64,000 nucleotides of DNA from NCBI GenBank assembly GCA_965221405.1, contig CBDCSE010000002.1, forward strand, positions 930,001 through 994,000, given 5' to 3'. The translations under genes were made by a program, and so were the position numbers. The notes beneath the pieces are model-generated. The model was not told where the DNA came from. It saw only the letters and a program-made list of their open reading frames with translations, and did no database searches. Shown in pieces: positions 56,177-64,000 of this stretch. Positions within the stretch are counted from its first letter, which is position 1. The number at the start of each line of letters is the position of its first letter. This DNA comes from JAPOUP01 sp965221405 (GTDB lineage: Bacteria > Pseudomonadota > Alphaproteobacteria > Rhodobacterales > Rhodobacteraceae).

Positions 56177-56235
56177 TGTAGCGACCTGAAAACACAAACG
56201 ACCCGAAGCTGCATATATGTTTGCAGGTCGCTACA
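56177..56235. repeat. 18-bp inverted repeat
   Basis: TGTAGCGACCTGAAAACA (56177-56194) pairs with TGTTTGCAGGTCGCTACA (56218-56235), with one mismatch and a 23-base loop. It lies 140 bp upstream of the DUF4338-transposase start and could be an element end or an operator. Confidence 0.55.
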
Positions 56236-56426
56236 GCTACAGCTATTCTGCACTCATCTGTAGTCGACCCGGGATCCCCGCTCCCTGGCCGATTCGATGC
56301 GCGGGGGTCGCGCCGTTTTGCGCACGGCGGCTCCGGAGCGCCAGTCAAAATCCCCAGACGGGATGACGTGACTCCGCCCGGGCGGTGACGCCTGTTTTCC
56401 GGTCATGCCGGGACTATGGGCCATGC

Positions 56427-56761
56427 ATGAGCTGGCTCTTCTTTCAGGACGAAAGCGGACAGGATCACAGAAACGCGCCCTTGGAGGTGCGCGGTGGGGT
56501 GGCCCTGCATTCGAGCAGGGTCTGGAGTTTCGTGAAATCCCTGCAAAAGGCCGGGGAACGCTGCTTTGGCATCAGGCTGGGCGAGGTTGGCAGCGAAATC
56601 AAGGGAAGCAAGCTTCTTGAGAGAAAGAGATTTGACTGGGCCGGCCAGGAGGCGGCTTTGGATGACGCGTCGCGCAGGAAGGGCGCCCGCCGCTTTCTGA
56701 CCAAATCGCAACAGCGCGAAAGCCCCGGCAGGCGTGACTTCACCGCTTTTGGCCAGGCATC
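56427..56761 (+). pseudogene. DUF3800 protein, cut by an IS5 remnant
   Basis: The frame starts MSWLFFQDESGQDHRNAPLE, followed by VRGGVALHSSRVWSFVKSLQ and GEVGSEIKGSKLLERKRFDW, the DUF3800 signature (FxDESG ... EIKGSKLL). After about 110 residues it runs into IS5 sequence. DUF3800 proteins have an RNase H-like fold and often lie near defence genes. Confidence 0.75.
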
Positions 56762-57159
56762 GAAAAAAAGGGGCCAAAATCAGGGAATCGGACGTTCCCG
56801 GGGCAGCCTGACGACCAGGACCGTCGCCGTCGTGGACGCGCTTGGCTACCTGGTCCGCTTCAGGATCCCTGCCGCCCGGGCGCATGACCTTCAGGGGGTG
56901 CCGGGGCTTCCGGGCGGGCTGGAGTTCGGGGCCTTCTTCGGCGACAGGGCGTCCGGTGCCGACTGGCTGCTGGACGACCTGGACGGGCGCGTGACCGGGA
57001 GATGTACGGGTGGCGGCACATGGTGGACAGTTTCCTCCCGAAGCCCGGGGAGTTCCGGGCGATCGCGGCGCGGTACGACAGGACCGCCGCGGGCTTCGCG
57101 GCGGGGATTCACCTCGTCGCCGGCGTGGTGGCCGCGTTATGAGTGTCAACAGGCCCTAG
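56762..57159 (+). pseudogene. IS5-family transposase, 3' remnant
   Basis: It matches the C-terminal half of the IS5 family in this window: GIGRSRGSLTTRTVAVVDAL, then YLVRFRIPAARAHDLQGVPG and, after a frameshift, YGWRHMVDSFLPKPGEF and TAAGFAAGIHLVAGVVAAL. The right end TGTCAACAGGCCCTA is present, but the left end and N-terminus are missing. It separates the DUF3800 fragment from puuE by about 100 bp. Confidence 0.8.
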
Positions 57160-57257
57160 TGGGAATTGCCGCTGAGATATCCGGCCAGGTGTGTAACCGA
57201 ATTGACATCGCCCCCCATAATCCCAAGTATGTCGGAACGAACCCAGAGGAGTCGGCC

Positions 57258-58706
57258 ATGGGCGAGCCGTCATCGGGAAGACAAGGTGACCCGACAGACC
57301 GCTATCCACGGGATATGATCGGTTACGGGCGCATACCGCCCAACCCGAAATGGCCTGGCGATGCCAGGCTCGCCGTGCAGTTCGTCATCAATTACGAGGA
57401 AGGCGGCGAGAACTGCGTCCTTCACGGTGACGGAGCATCCGAAGCGTTCCTGTCCGAAATCGTCGGTGCCGCGCCGTGGGAGGGGCAGCGCCACTGGAAC
57501 ATGGAATCCATCTACGAATACGGTGCGCGTGCCGGATTCTGGCGCCTTCATCGACTGTTCACGGATGCCGGTATCCCGGTCACGGTCTATGGCGTCGCCA
57601 CGGCACTAGCGCGCGGCCCTGAACAGGTCAGGGCCATGCAGTCGGCGGGCTGGGAAATAGCGAGCCACGGGCTGAAATGGATCGAATACCGCAACTTCGA
57701 GCAACACGAGGAAATCCGTCATATCACCGATGCGATCCAGCTCCACACGGAGGTCACCGGGGAAAGGCCCCGCGGCTGGTATACCGGCAGGTGTTCCATG
57801 AACACCGTTCGGCTTGTCGCGAGAGAGGGCATGGACTACATCGCGGATTCATACGCCGATGACCTCCCATACTGGATCCGCGCGGGCGACCGTGACCAGC
57901 TCATTGTGCCCTACACTCTTGACTGCAACGACATGCGGTTCGCTACCGCACAGGGGTTTAACGCAGGCGACCAGTTTGAACGCTACCTGAAAGACAGTTT
58001 TGACGTGCTTTATTGCGAAGGATGTTCGGGAAGACCCGGAATGCTTTCGGTCGGACTGCACTGCAGGCTTGTCGGTCGTCCCGGCAGAGCGCGGGCGCTC
58101 CAGAGGTTCATCGAGTATGCCATGGGCCATGAGAACGTCTGGTTTCCGCGCCGGATCGACATAGCGACGCATTGGGCAAAAATCCACCCGCCCGAGCCGC
58201 GCGTGCGCCCCAGCGAACTGGACCGCGAGGAATTCGTCGCCTCCTTTGGCGGCGTTTTCGAGCGATCGCCCTGGATCGTTGAACGTGCCTACGATCTTGA
58301 ACTCGGCCCCGCCCACGACACCGCCGCAGGACTGCACAACGCACTTTGCCGGGTTTTCCGCCGCGCAAACCGTGACGAGTGCCTCGAAGTGCTCTTGAGC
58401 CATCCGGATTTGGCGGGAAAACTCGCAGTGGCGCAACGGCTTACGGATGAAAGTGCCCGGGAACAGGCAGGAGCGGGACTTGACGCGCTGACCGATCGGG
58501 AACGGGCGGAGTTCACGGAACTCAACACCGCATATACCGGAAAACACGGATTTCCCTTCATCATCGCCGTTAGGGACCACAATAAGGCGCAGATTCTGGC
58601 GAAACTCACCGCACGCACCGAAAATCAAACCGACATCGAATTCACGGAAGCATGCCGTCAGGTCGAGCGAATCGCCGAACTCCGCCTGCAGGACCTGTTG
58701 CCGTGA
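57258..58706 (+). CDS. puuE: Fused allantoinase (PuuE-type) / OHCU decarboxylase
   Basis: This 482-residue protein has two domains. Residues about 20-310 are a polysaccharide-deacetylase-type allantoinase (VQFVINYEEGGENCVLHGDG, then GWEIASHGLKWIEYRNFEQH and GWYTGRCSMNTVRLVAREG). Residues about 320-475 are an OHCU decarboxylase/UraD domain (PSELDREEFVASFGGVFERS, then KHGFPFIIAVRDHNKAQILA). Together they turn OHCU into allantoin and open the ring to allantoate. The ATG at 57258 excludes upstream IS5 debris that is in frame. Confidence 0.92.
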   Translation: MGEPSSGRQGDPTDRYPRDMIGYGRIPPNPKWPGDARLAVQFVINYEEGGENCVLHGDGASEAFLSEIVGAAPWEGQRHWNMESIYEYGARAGFWRLHRLFTDAGIPVTVYGVATALARGPEQVRAMQSAGWEIASHGLKWIEYRNFEQHEEIRHITDAIQLHTEVTGERPRGWYTGRCSMNTVRLVAREGMDYIADSYADDLPYWIRAGDRDQLIVPYTLDCNDMRFATAQGFNAGDQFERYLKDSFDVLYCEGCSGRPGMLSVGLHCRLVGRPGRARALQRFIEYAMGHENVWFPRRIDIATHWAKIHPPEPRVRPSELDREEFVASFGGVFERSPWIVERAYDLELGPAHDTAAGLHNALCRVFRRANRDECLEVLLSHPDLAGKLAVAQRLTDESAREQAGAGLDALTDRERAEFTELNTAYTGKHGFPFIIAVRDHNKAQILAKLTARTENQTDIEFTEACRQVERIAELRLQDLLP

Positions 58707-59521
58707 GATACGCTTTTCCGCCCGGAGGCCTTCCCGATCAGGACTGCGACCCCGCGGGCGTGGCCATCTTTACCGAAGCATACGCGGTCCTACCAGCCGT
58801 GACCCAAAGGGATATCGTCACAAGCCTCTTGCCCGGATGGCATGGCTCACGCGCCTGGGTACTGGCCAGACCTCTGTCAGGCTTTGCCGAGACGTTCGCG
58901 CAGTACGCCGTTGAGGTTGCGCCAGGTGGCGGCAGCTCTAGCCCGGAGCCCGAGGCAGGAGCCGAAGCGGTGCTGTTTGTCGCACGGGGCCATTCCCGGA
59001 TCCGGATCGACGGCATTCCACATGAACTGGGTGCCGGAGGCTATGCCTACGTCTCTCCGAATACCGACTGGACGCTCCAGAATCCAGGCCCCGGCGATCT
59101 GCAGCTTCACTGGATCCGAAAGATATACCGGCATGCCAACGACATCCCGCCCCCAAGATCCTTTGTTACGTCAGACCGGAAGACACAGCCCGTCAATATG
59201 CCGGGCACGGATAAGTGGTCCACCACCCGCTTCGTCGACCCTGACGACATCGCGCACGACATGCATGTCAACATAGTCACCCTGCTCCCGGGAGGACGTA
59301 TCCCTTTCGCCGAAACCCATGTCATGGAGCATGGCCTGTATGTGCTTCAGGGCACGGCGCGGTACCTATTGAACCGCGACTGGGTGGAGGTAGGTCCGGG
59401 CGACTTCATGTGGCTGAGGGCATTCTGCCCCCAAGCCTGTATCGCCACAGGCACTGAGCCATTTCGGTACCTTCTCTATAAAGACGTCAACCGCCATCCG
59501 GCGCTGACGCTTGCAGCTTGA
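58703..59521 (+). CDS. allE: (S)-ureidoglycine aminohydrolase
   Basis: This 272-residue bicupin starts at a GTG overlapping the previous stop (GTGA), so it is coupled to puuE. It converts (S)-ureidoglycine to (S)-ureidoglycolate and ammonia. Cupin motifs include VARGHSRIRIDGIPHELGAG in the first barrel and ETHVMEHGLYVLQGTARYLL with GPGDFMWLRAFCPQACIA in the second, which carries the metal ligands. It continues the pathway of the preceding gene. Confidence 0.9.
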   Translation: MRYAFPPGGLPDQDCDPAGVAIFTEAYAVLPAVTQRDIVTSLLPGWHGSRAWVLARPLSGFAETFAQYAVEVAPGGGSSSPEPEAGAEAVLFVARGHSRIRIDGIPHELGAGGYAYVSPNTDWTLQNPGPGDLQLHWIRKIYRHANDIPPPRSFVTSDRKTQPVNMPGTDKWSTTRFVDPDDIAHDMHVNIVTLLPGGRIPFAETHVMEHGLYVLQGTARYLLNRDWVEVGPGDFMWLRAFCPQACIATGTEPFRYLLYKDVNRHPALTLAA

Positions 59522-59523
59522 GA

Positions 59524-59997
59524 ATGAAGGCGGAGCCGTTGACTGCGGCGGCGTTCGCGCCGTTCGGGGATGTATTGGATGCCTCAGGCGAACCCGACCG
59601 TTTCATCAATGAGGGCAGATGTGGAAGATACCATGATAGGGCGCGACTCGACTTCGGCCCCGGTGGCCGCGCCGGGATCAGCATCTTCCATTCCGAACCG
59701 AGACCTCTGCCCCATGTTCTGGATCTACTTGAGCGGCATCCCGATGGTAGCCAGGCATTCCTTCCACTGGACCGATACGGCTTCCTCGTAACGGTCGCAC
59801 GACATGAGAACGGTCGACCCGCTGGCCCGTTGGCTTTTCTCACCGCGCCCGGACAAGGCATAAATTTTCACCGCGGCATCTGGCATGGCGTTCTGGCGCC
59901 GGTGCGGGGAAACGGTTTGTTCGCGGTCGTTGACAGGATCGGTGATACCCGGAATCTGGAAGAATTCAGACTTGAACGAACGCTGACGGTATATTGA
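59524..59997 (+). CDS. allA: Ureidoglycolate lyase
   Basis: This 157-residue protein has the AllA pattern: LTAAAFAPFGDVLDA at the N-terminus, HPDGSQAFLPLDRYGFLVTV and NFHRGIWHGVLAPV. It splits ureidoglycolate into glyoxylate and urea, finishing allantoin breakdown. It starts 2 bp after the allE stop (or at the overlapping TTG at 59518), so it is in the same operon. A urease or glyoxylate gene is not in view. Confidence 0.92.
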   Translation: MKAEPLTAAAFAPFGDVLDASGEPDRFINEGRCGRYHDRARLDFGPGGRAGISIFHSEPRPLPHVLDLLERHPDGSQAFLPLDRYGFLVTVARHENGRPAGPLAFLTAPGQGINFHRGIWHGVLAPVRGNGLFAVVDRIGDTRNLEEFRLERTLTVY

Positions 59998-60200
59998 TTG
60001 ACGGATGGACGAACCGGGCGTGGGCCTGACAGTCCAGAGGCGGCACCCTACGTCTGCACATTGCATGTTTTGATGGCGTCCGCGGCCGATGTCAGACTAT
60101 CGAGGAAATTGTTCATGCCATCGAACCCAAATAGCACTATCGTACGGATATCTTTTCCATCCCAACTGATAGCCAACGGATATATCACAGGCCCAACTGT

Positions 60201-60863
60201 ATGGCTGCGAGAGCGGGAACCAGACGTCATGACTATCGTTGGGCTTCGCAGTTGATCGATCCCAGTGCCCTGCTTTCTCGGATCTCCGTCCTGAAACCAA
60301 AAGGACGGCGGACGCTGGTGGCAGTCGCCGGACCTCCCGGTGCCGGCAAGTCGACACTTGCCGAAACACTGGTAAGCGCCCTGGGGGAAACCGCCGCACT
60401 CGTTCCGATGGATGGCTTTCACATTGACAACCGCATCCTTGAACGACATGGACTGCTGATGCGCAAGGGTGCGCCGGAAACATTCGACTCCTCAGGATTT
60501 ATCGCGACGGTGCTCCGCCTCGCGGCGGACGACGAGGTCTACATACCGACCTTTGACCGCACAAAGGACATGGCGGTGGCGGGCGCGGAGGTCGTCGGGC
60601 CGGAGCAATCCATCGCCGTAGTGGAGGGAAACTATCTGCTTCTCGGGATCGCGCCCTGGCAGGGGTTAGGCGATCTCTGGGACTTCAGTGTCTTTCTGGA
60701 CGTTCCGATGGAAGTGCTTAGGCACAGGCTTATCCAGCGTTGGCTGGACCAGGGTCTCGATTCGGAAAGCGCTGTCCGTCGGACGGAAGTGAACGATCTT
60801 CCGAACGCCAGACTTGTCAGGAACCGGAGCACCGCGGCCGATTCCGTGTTACGGACGGCATGA
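60201..60863 (+). CDS. P-loop kinase, phosphoribulokinase/uridine kinase family
   Basis: The protein has Walker A VAGPPGAGKSTLAETL, the substrate-binding PMDGFHIDNRILE and YIPTFDRTKDMAV, and VVEGNYLLLG, as in the nucleoside/fructose/pantothenate-type kinases of this superfamily. At 220 residues it is a normal length. The first 20 residues are unusual; a TTG at 60252 could be the real start. The substrate is unknown. It lies 200 bp after allA on the same strand. Confidence 0.85.
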   Translation: MAARAGTRRHDYRWASQLIDPSALLSRISVLKPKGRRTLVAVAGPPGAGKSTLAETLVSALGETAALVPMDGFHIDNRILERHGLLMRKGAPETFDSSGFIATVLRLAADDEVYIPTFDRTKDMAVAGAEVVGPEQSIAVVEGNYLLLGIAPWQGLGDLWDFSVFLDVPMEVLRHRLIQRWLDQGLDSESAVRRTEVNDLPNARLVRNRSTAADSVLRTA

Positions 60864-60958
60864 GCCTCGCGCGGGTCACGTACCCGTATTTCATTGACGA
60901 TCATGGAGCTTGAGTGACCACTCCGGTTTTCATTCATCGTTGACGCCACGGTGCCCTT

Positions 60959-63490
60959 TCACTCACCTGTCCGCAGGACATGCGCCGGTCTCGCGGACAA
61001 CGGCCGCCATGCGAACAAGAGACCAGCGAGCAGCGTCGTAAATGTTCCACCCAGAACTATGACCAAGGCTGACAGGGGATCGAATGAGAAGCCGCTTCCC
61101 ATCACGAACGTCATCACACCCCACCCGGCCACGCCGCCCGCTCCAACAGCAACAACTCCGGCGGCCAGCCCGAAAAGCGATGACCGCAAGGCAAATTCCA
61201 GCACAATCGTGAGGCGCGACGCGCCGACAGTCTTCAGGACCGCTGCCTCGAAACGTCGTGCCCGCTCACCGGCCGCGGCGGCACCGACCAGAACGACCAG
61301 ACCGGTCAATAACGATACAAGCGCACCGTAAGAGGTCGCGGCAGCGACGCCATCAAGAACTTCACCCATCCTTGAGATCGCGTCCCGCACCCGGATCATC
61401 GTGATATTGGGGTATGCCCTACCCGTTTCCCTTAGCAGACGCGCTTCCGCGGATTCCTCCGCGTAGATTGTGGCGATGTGGCTATGCGGAGCGCCCGCAA
61501 GTGACGTGGGGTTCATCGAAAGGATGAAACCGATTCCGGCTGAGGAAAAATCAACCTCACGAAAACTGGTGATCTCAGCCTCGATTTCGCGCCCAAGCAC
61601 ATTGACGCCAAGCCGGTCGCCGATCACCAGCCCCAATTCAGCCGCCTCTTCGGCGGCGAAACTTATCTGCGGCGGGCCGGTGTAGTCATCCGGCCACCAA
61701 GAACCCGCGGTAATCCTTGCGCCTTCGGGTGGAGCCGCGGAATAGGTGATCCCCCGGTCACCCTGCAATGTCCAATGATCGCCAGCAACCACCTCTGCGG
61801 GGCGTCCGTTGATCCGCGTGATCACGCCTCTCAACATAGGTGCCGTTTCCACCCGACGAACTTCGTCATCACGCTGCAGACCATCCACGAAATCCCCGAG
61901 CTGGTCAGTCTGGATGTCGACCACGAAATAGCTTGGTGCGACCTCTGGAAGCTCCCGGGCGATCGCATCGCGAAGATTGGAATCGATCTGGCCAATGGCC
62001 GCGAGCACGCTAAGTCCCAGCCCGAGGGACAGAACCACCGGATCGGCATCTCCACCCGCCCCGCCTATTGAACCTAGCGCACGTCGCAGCGCACCGAACC
62101 GACGCGCCATGCGGATGCGCGCGGCACGGCGCGCGACCAGCCGCAGTCCCGCCGCGACCGACAATAGTGCAATGAAGGCGCTCGCCAGACCCGCAAATGA
62201 CCACATAGCCAGCACCGGAACGCCGGAAAGAGCCATTGAAGTGGCGACGAGGGCAGCCAGAACAATCGCGAGAACCGTTAGGTAGCGCCATCCGGGAAGG
62301 CTCACTCCCGGAGATGTCCGGCTTCTGAACAGGGCTGCCGCGCGAACCCGCTCGGTTCGCGATAATGGCCAGAGTGTGAAGAATGCGGCCGTGAGCGTTC
62401 CGTAGATGGCCGCCTCGACCAACGGCCCGACGTGAAACGAGCGAACGACGGGAAGGGGCAGCAAGTTCCCGGCAGATGTCAGAAGGAGGAAGGCCGCGGC
62501 TGTCCCGCCCCCTAGGCCAAGCGCGATGCCAAGTAAGGTCAGCGTAGCTGTCTGCAGTCCGTAGGCCATGAATATGGTGCGGGTCTCCGCGCCGATCGTC
62601 TTCAGCGTCGCGATGACATGGATTTTTTCGTCAAGGTAGCTCCCCACAGCCGCTGCTACCCCGACCCCGCCGACAACAAGACCTGACAAACCAACCAATA
62701 TGAGAAAAGCCCCAAGTCGGTTCACGAATTCACTGATACCCGGGGCCGCGTTCCTGGTGTCCCGCCATCGCAGTCCACCGTCAAATATTTCGGTCGCTTC
62801 CGTTTTCAACTCCGCCAAGTCACCGTCGGCGGGAACCCCGAGGCGGTATGAGGCATTGAACAGCGTGCCCGGCTGGAGAAGGCCGGAAAGCGCCAGTGCC
62901 TCTGTTCTTACGATCGTCCGAGGCCCAAGTCCAAAACCACCCGGAATTCCGTCAGGCTCCCTCAACAACGCCGAGGAAAGGATGAATTCCTGTGTGCCCA
63001 GCCTAAACGACTCACCGATTTCGAGCCCCAGCCGATCGATCAGAACCGGGTCCATGACCGAGCCTGGCAAACCTCCGGAACCATTCAGCGCCTCGTCCAG
63101 GGTCAGTTCAGACTCGAGAAAAACCGTGCCGAAGACCGGATAGGCATCGTCAACGCCCTTGACCTGTGTCAGTCCCCGCTCCGATCCCCCATCCCTGTCC
63201 ACCACAGCCATCGATCGGAAGTCAACGATTTCCGACATCGCTAAGGAGTTCCTTTCCATCCATGTGCGCTCGGTCGCCGTCGCGAAGCGGTAAGACAGCT
63301 GGATCTCGGCGTCGCCACCAAGCAACGTGGCACCTTCCTGCCGCAACCCGGCCTCGATGGAATGCCGGACATGACCTACAGCCGCGACGGCGGCAACTCC
63401 AAGCGCAAGGCAGGCAATTAATACACGGAACCCGCGCACGCCTCCGCGAAGTTCCCGCCGGGCGATCCTGAACGCGACGGGAAGGCTCAT
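60959..63490 (-). CDS. ABC transporter permease, FtsX-like (YbbP type)
   Basis: This 843-residue membrane protein has a signal-anchor helix, two FtsX-type permease domains (for example FLILVGLSGLVVGGVGVAAA then GAETRTIFMAYGLQTATLTL, and SLLTGLVVLVGAAAAGERAR) and large periplasmic segments. This is the YbbP/DUF214 layout. Its start overlaps the ATPase stop by 4 bp, so the two form one exporter or lipid/lipoprotein-handling complex. In many genomes the pair is next to tesA. Confidence 0.9.
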   Translation of the reverse strand: MSLPVAFRIARRELRGGVRGFRVLIACLALGVAAVAAVGHVRHSIEAGLRQEGATLLGGDAEIQLSYRFATATERTWMERNSLAMSEIVDFRSMAVVDRDGGSERGLTQVKGVDDAYPVFGTVFLESELTLDEALNGSGGLPGSVMDPVLIDRLGLEIGESFRLGTQEFILSSALLREPDGIPGGFGLGPRTIVRTEALALSGLLQPGTLFNASYRLGVPADGDLAELKTEATEIFDGGLRWRDTRNAAPGISEFVNRLGAFLILVGLSGLVVGGVGVAAAVGSYLDEKIHVIATLKTIGAETRTIFMAYGLQTATLTLLGIALGLGGGTAAAFLLLTSAGNLLPLPVVRSFHVGPLVEAAIYGTLTAAFFTLWPLSRTERVRAAALFRSRTSPGVSLPGWRYLTVLAIVLAALVATSMALSGVPVLAMWSFAGLASAFIALLSVAAGLRLVARRAARIRMARRFGALRRALGSIGGAGGDADPVVLSLGLGLSVLAAIGQIDSNLRDAIARELPEVAPSYFVVDIQTDQLGDFVDGLQRDDEVRRVETAPMLRGVITRINGRPAEVVAGDHWTLQGDRGITYSAAPPEGARITAGSWWPDDYTGPPQISFAAEEAAELGLVIGDRLGVNVLGREIEAEITSFREVDFSSAGIGFILSMNPTSLAGAPHSHIATIYAEESAEARLLRETGRAYPNITMIRVRDAISRMGEVLDGVAAATSYGALVSLLTGLVVLVGAAAAGERARRFEAAVLKTVGASRLTIVLEFALRSSLFGLAAGVVAVGAGGVAGWGVMTFVMGSGFSFDPLSALVIVLGGTFTTLLAGLLFAWRPLSARPAHVLRTGE

Positions 63491-64000
63491 TCCGCCACGT
63501 CCCCAAATCTTTCCGTCTCCAGATACCCGTCGACCAGCCTGACGGCCCGGTCGCAGCGGATGACCAAGTCCGGATCGTGCGTGACGAGGATGAGCGTGGA
63601 ACCATGGCGACCGGCCAGACTGAAGAGCAGATCCATTATCGATTCACCCGTCGTGCGGTCGAGATTGCCAGTCGGCTCGTCAGCCAGAAGGATGTCCGGC
63701 CGCGGCGCGATAGCACGGGCGAGCGCTACGCGTTGCTGCTCACCACCTGACAGCTGTGCCGGGTAATGCCGCACCCGGTCAGCGAGGCCCATTGCCTCCA
63801 GTTCGGCCTCGGCGCGGGCGAATGCGTCACGATTCCCCGACAGCTCCAGAGGAGTCGCTACATTTTCGAGAGCGGTCATCGTCGGAATCAGGTGGAAAGA
63901 CTGGAACACAATGCCCATATGCCTGCGGCGCATCCGCGCCAACGCGTCTTCGTCCATTCCGGTCAGGTCATGACCCAGTACATTGACAGTTCCACCAGTA
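63487..64000 (-). CDS. ABC transporter ATP-binding protein (YbbA type), 5' end outside the window
   Basis: The readable 170 residues hold the Q-loop region GIVFQSFHLIPTMTALENV, signature LSGGEQQRVALARAI, Walker B ILLADEPTGNLD and the switch His in LILVTHD, as in LolD/YbbA-type exporters. The Walker A part lies beyond position 64000. It is coupled to the FtsX-like permease. Confidence 0.93.
   Translation of the reverse strand, partial: TGGTVNVLGHDLTGMDEDALARMRRRHMGIVFQSFHLIPTMTALENVATPLELSGNRDAFARAEAELEAMGLADRVRHYPAQLSGGEQQRVALARAIAPRPDILLADEPTGNLDRTTGESIMDLLFSLAGRHGSTLILVTHDPDLVIRCDRAVRLVDGYLETERFGDVAE

Noticed and set aside
56385..58706. 773-codon protein ending in allantoinase
   Set aside because: It is a chance in-frame fusion of a DUF3800 stump, an IS5 remnant and puuE, which has its own start at 57258.

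Overview
The window is high-GC DNA from an alphaproteobacterium, probably a Rhodospirillales-like or related uncultivated lineage. The reasons are the sdhC-D-A-B order, an NDUFA9-like complex I assembly protein, a fused allantoinase/OHCU decarboxylase (PuuE-UraD), and a type II-C Cas9/tracrRNA of alphaproteobacterial style. The assignment is an inference from gene content; no 16S rRNA gene is present.

Housekeeping blocks lie at the edges and in one central block: succinate dehydrogenase sdhCDAB (1-3345); tRNA-Leu, NDUFA9-like protein, uppP, gltD, gltB, mtgA, a glutathione S-transferase, queG and an EamA transporter (15814-28732); and at the right edge a purine/ureide degradation operon (puuE-uraD, allE, allA), a P-loop kinase and a YbbA/YbbP-type ABC exporter (57258-64000).

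Three accessory blocks lie between them. Block A (3.5-15.8 kb) begins with broken IS630 and IS5 copies. It then carries a leftward operon of membrane-tethered proteins with an XRE regulator, a broken serine recombinase, and an RloA/RloB-type ATPase/TOPRIM pair whose RloB is frameshifted. It abuts the 3' end of tRNA-Leu. Block B (29.3-47.7 kb) is a graveyard of transposons (IS5, IS30, IS110, IS630, IS1380, a Tn3 remnant and two MITEs). It also holds a cluster of toxin-antitoxin genes, with a 449-bp segment present twice, and a four-gene nuclease/nuclease/helicase operon (35.35-39.58 kb) with ATGA-coupled reading frames that looks like a restriction or anti-phage system. Its helicase is split by one IS630 element and one MITE, and both can be excised in silico to restore the frame. 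Block C (47.8-57.2 kb) holds remnants of DUF5131, group II intron RT, HEPN-like and DUF3800 proteins. It also has a hypothetical protein/4-TM gene pair, a HicB-like gene, a Cas9 cut to about 180 residues with a well-preserved tracrRNA beside it, and an ISAs1 transposase fused to a DUF4338 (DruA-like) domain.

The accessory DNA therefore reads as a decaying defence/mobile-element hotspot inserted between conserved metabolic operons. The best candidate for an undescribed system is the 35.35-39.58 kb operon. The Cas9/tracrRNA relic and the DUF4338-transposase fusion come next.
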